Under the pieces are notes generated by a model. It saw nothing but the letters and a program-made list of their open reading frames with translations, was not told the origin of the DNA and did no database searches. A program made the translations under genes and the position numbers. DNA of 64,000 nt from Opisthocomus hoazin. Taxonomy: Eukaryota > Chordata > Aves > Opisthocomiformes > Opisthocomidae. Each line of letters starts with the position of its first letter. The first letter of the stretch is position 1. Positions 62,480 to 64,000 of the stretch are shown in pieces. The stretch lies in assembly GCF_030867145.1 (NCBI RefSeq), contig NC_134431.1, positions 8,385,089-8,449,088 on the forward strand, given 5' to 3'.

Positions 62480-64000
62480 GGGGGCTCAGCGCTCGCAGCT
62501 GAGCTGGGCCGTCACCCCCACCACGGCTCCCACCGGGCTCTCCCGGCTGCCGGGGGCTCTTCCAGCAGGTAAGGCCGTCGGGGCGGGCGCGCTCCCGCCT
62601 GGCCCAGGTTCCCCATCCCGCTGCCGGCCCCGGCTCGGCCCCGCACGGCCCGCGGCGCTGCCATCGTGGGGGGGCACCTGGAGCCGCGCCGGCCCCGCCA
62701 GCCGGTTCTGCGGTCCGGGGGGGTTTCCCCGGGGGCGAGGTGGGCTTCCCCCCGGGTGTCCCCGGGCATCCCCAGCGCTCTCCCCCGCGCAGAGCGGCGG
62801 GGACGTCCCCCGGGGGAGCGGGAGGGCCCGCGCGGCTCCAGCCCCACCGGGCCCCCGGGGGGCGGCTCGGGGCGGGCGGGCCGGAGGGCGGCACCCCGGG
62901 AGGGGCGGCGGGCGGGACCCCGGGACCCCCCCCCGTCCCCCCCACCTCCGGCCCCGCGGAGCTGCCGCCGGCCCCGCACGGCCCCGCACTGCTCCGCGCC
63001 GGGCGCGCACGCTGCGGCGGGGGCGGCGCCGAGGCAGGTGAGCGGCGGCGGGGACCGTCTCCGGGAGGACCCGGGGCTCTCGCATCGCGGGGCGGGCTGG
63101 GGAACGGGGCAGTGGCATCCCTGGGCGCTGAGGGCACCGGCAGCCCGGGGACCCGGGCCACCGGCAGCCGGGGTACGGCAGGGACCGGCATCCCGGGGAC
63201 CCGGGGCACCGGCATCCCGGGTGGCCGGCGAGGACCGTGAAATCGGCAGCCCAGAGAACAGCAGGGGCCGAGATACCGGCATCCCGGGAACGCGGGGTAG
63301 GAGCATCCCCGGGCGTTGCAGGGATCAGCACCCCGGGGCGCGGCAGGCACCCGGGGCACCGGCATCCCGGGGGGAGAGGGCAACAGGAGCAGCGGCACTG
63401 GGGGGTGAGCGGGGAGGGGGGGCAGCGGAGCACCGACATCCCACGACGAGCAGGGGATGCCGGCACCCACACCCCGGGCTGCTGCTGGGACCAGGGGCAC
63501 AGGGGTGCTGCTCCCCGCCCCTCTGCCCCGCAGCCTCTCCCCCCCCCCACCCTACGGCTGCCGCATCTCCCCCTGCCCGGGGAGCGGGGCAGGGCGCGGG
63601 GGTCCCCCCCGCAGAGCTGCGCACCCACCGCCTGGGAGCCGGGAGCGGAGGCTGCCACAGGACAGGGCATCCTCCGCAGCGGGCGCTGGGCTGGAAGCCG
63701 AGCTGTCGGTAACGACCCCCCCTCCCGCACCCCTCAGCGGGCAGGGGCTCCCCCCGTCAGCCGCATCCCCAGCCCTGGGCGTTTTGACCCCTCCCGCCCC
63801 AGCTCATGCTCTGCCTGCGGCGAGCAGCCAGCGGTGGGAATCCCCCTCCCATCCCCGCCCCCCCCTTCGCAGCCAAAGGAAGGGCTCTGTCCTGAGCATC
63901 TCCTGGCCGACACCATCCCGCAGGAGCCGGGAGGGCAGCCAGCCCCCTCCCCCCGCCCCGGGACCCAGCGGGGGACCCCCAGCCCCAGCCCAGCCCCGTG
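62480..64000 (+). promoter_or_regulatory. Strong CpG island with plus-strand splice donors; probable 5' end of the next gene
   Basis: About 1.5 kb is very CpG-rich, reaching the window end. Plus-strand donors are near-consensus at TTCCAGCAG|GTAAGG (exon end 62568) and GAGGCAG|GTGAGC (exon end 63037). This fits alternative non-coding first exons of a plus-strand gene. In the conserved gene order the next plus-strand gene would be KCNS1 (a silent Kv channel subunit), but no coding sequence is visible, so this is a guess. Confidence 0.5.
63135..63372 (+). repeat. Degenerate GC-rich minisatellite
   Basis: Imperfect units share the core ccggcatcccgggg, with variants ccggcagcccgggg and ccggcagccggggt, about 22-28 bases apart across 240 bases. 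Its minus-strand translation is the repetitive Pro/Gly/Val-rich frame GMPVPRVPGMPVP, which explains the long but spurious open frame there. Confidence 0.8.

Noticed and set aside
61872-63500. 542-codon and overlapping 414-codon minus-strand frames
   Set aside because: They are produced by a GC-rich minisatellite and CpG island; the Pro/Gly/Arg-rich translation has no family features and both strands are open.

Overview
The window is bird nuclear DNA, probably from a GC-rich microchromosome. The interspersed repeats I can recognise are CR1 LINE tails, I see no mammalian SINEs, and the exons are short with vertebrate splice sites. The gene order SDC4 - RBPJL - MATN4 - WAP-domain gene matches, in reverse, the conserved order on human 20q13 (the SLPI / MATN4 / RBPJL / SDC4 neighbourhood). 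Chicken chromosome 20 is the known counterpart. The species cannot be named from the sequence.

Layout. 1-144 is the last coding part of syndecan-4 (+), followed by a long 3' UTR to about 2580. From 2.6 to 14.2 kb is a GC-rich intergenic stretch with one CR1 tail, a CpG-rich block and a long polypyrimidine tract. RBPJL lies on the minus strand from 14463 to 20721. Ten coding exons can be placed to the base and are phase-consistent; only the short N-terminal exon is missing. A CpG island at about 26.8-27.26 kb has a plus-strand TATA-like box and donor, and a minus-strand ATG plus donor. It is the best candidate for a shared or overlapping MATN4/RBPJL start region. From 27.3 to 37.8 kb is the presumed MATN4 first intron or upstream DNA, holding a 0.78-kb CR1 and an unexplained inverted duplication. 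MATN4 (+, 37837-44778) is complete: ten coding exons give 622 residues with a signal peptide, vWA, four EGF modules, a second vWA and a coiled coil. Every intron is in phase 1, and the last one is a U12-type AT-AC intron. A small three-exon gene for a secreted, cationic single-WAP peptide sits at 49868-50477 (+). From 50.8 to 62.4 kb I see no gene, only two CR1 tails and AT-rich patches. The window ends in a strong CpG island (about 62.5-64 kb) with two good plus-strand splice donors. It is probably the 5' end of the next gene; by synteny KCNS1 is the leading guess.

The genes do not form one pathway. SDC4 is a cell-surface heparan-sulfate proteoglycan, MATN4 an extracellular-matrix adaptor, RBPJL the pancreas-type PTF1 subunit, and the WAP gene a likely protease-inhibitor or antimicrobial peptide. 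I found no convincing new multi-gene system. The most useful leads are the AT-AC intron, the paired CpG/polypyrimidine modules at 5 and 27 kb, the inverted duplication at 31.3/32.5 kb, the WAP peptide, and the unplaced RBPJL start.
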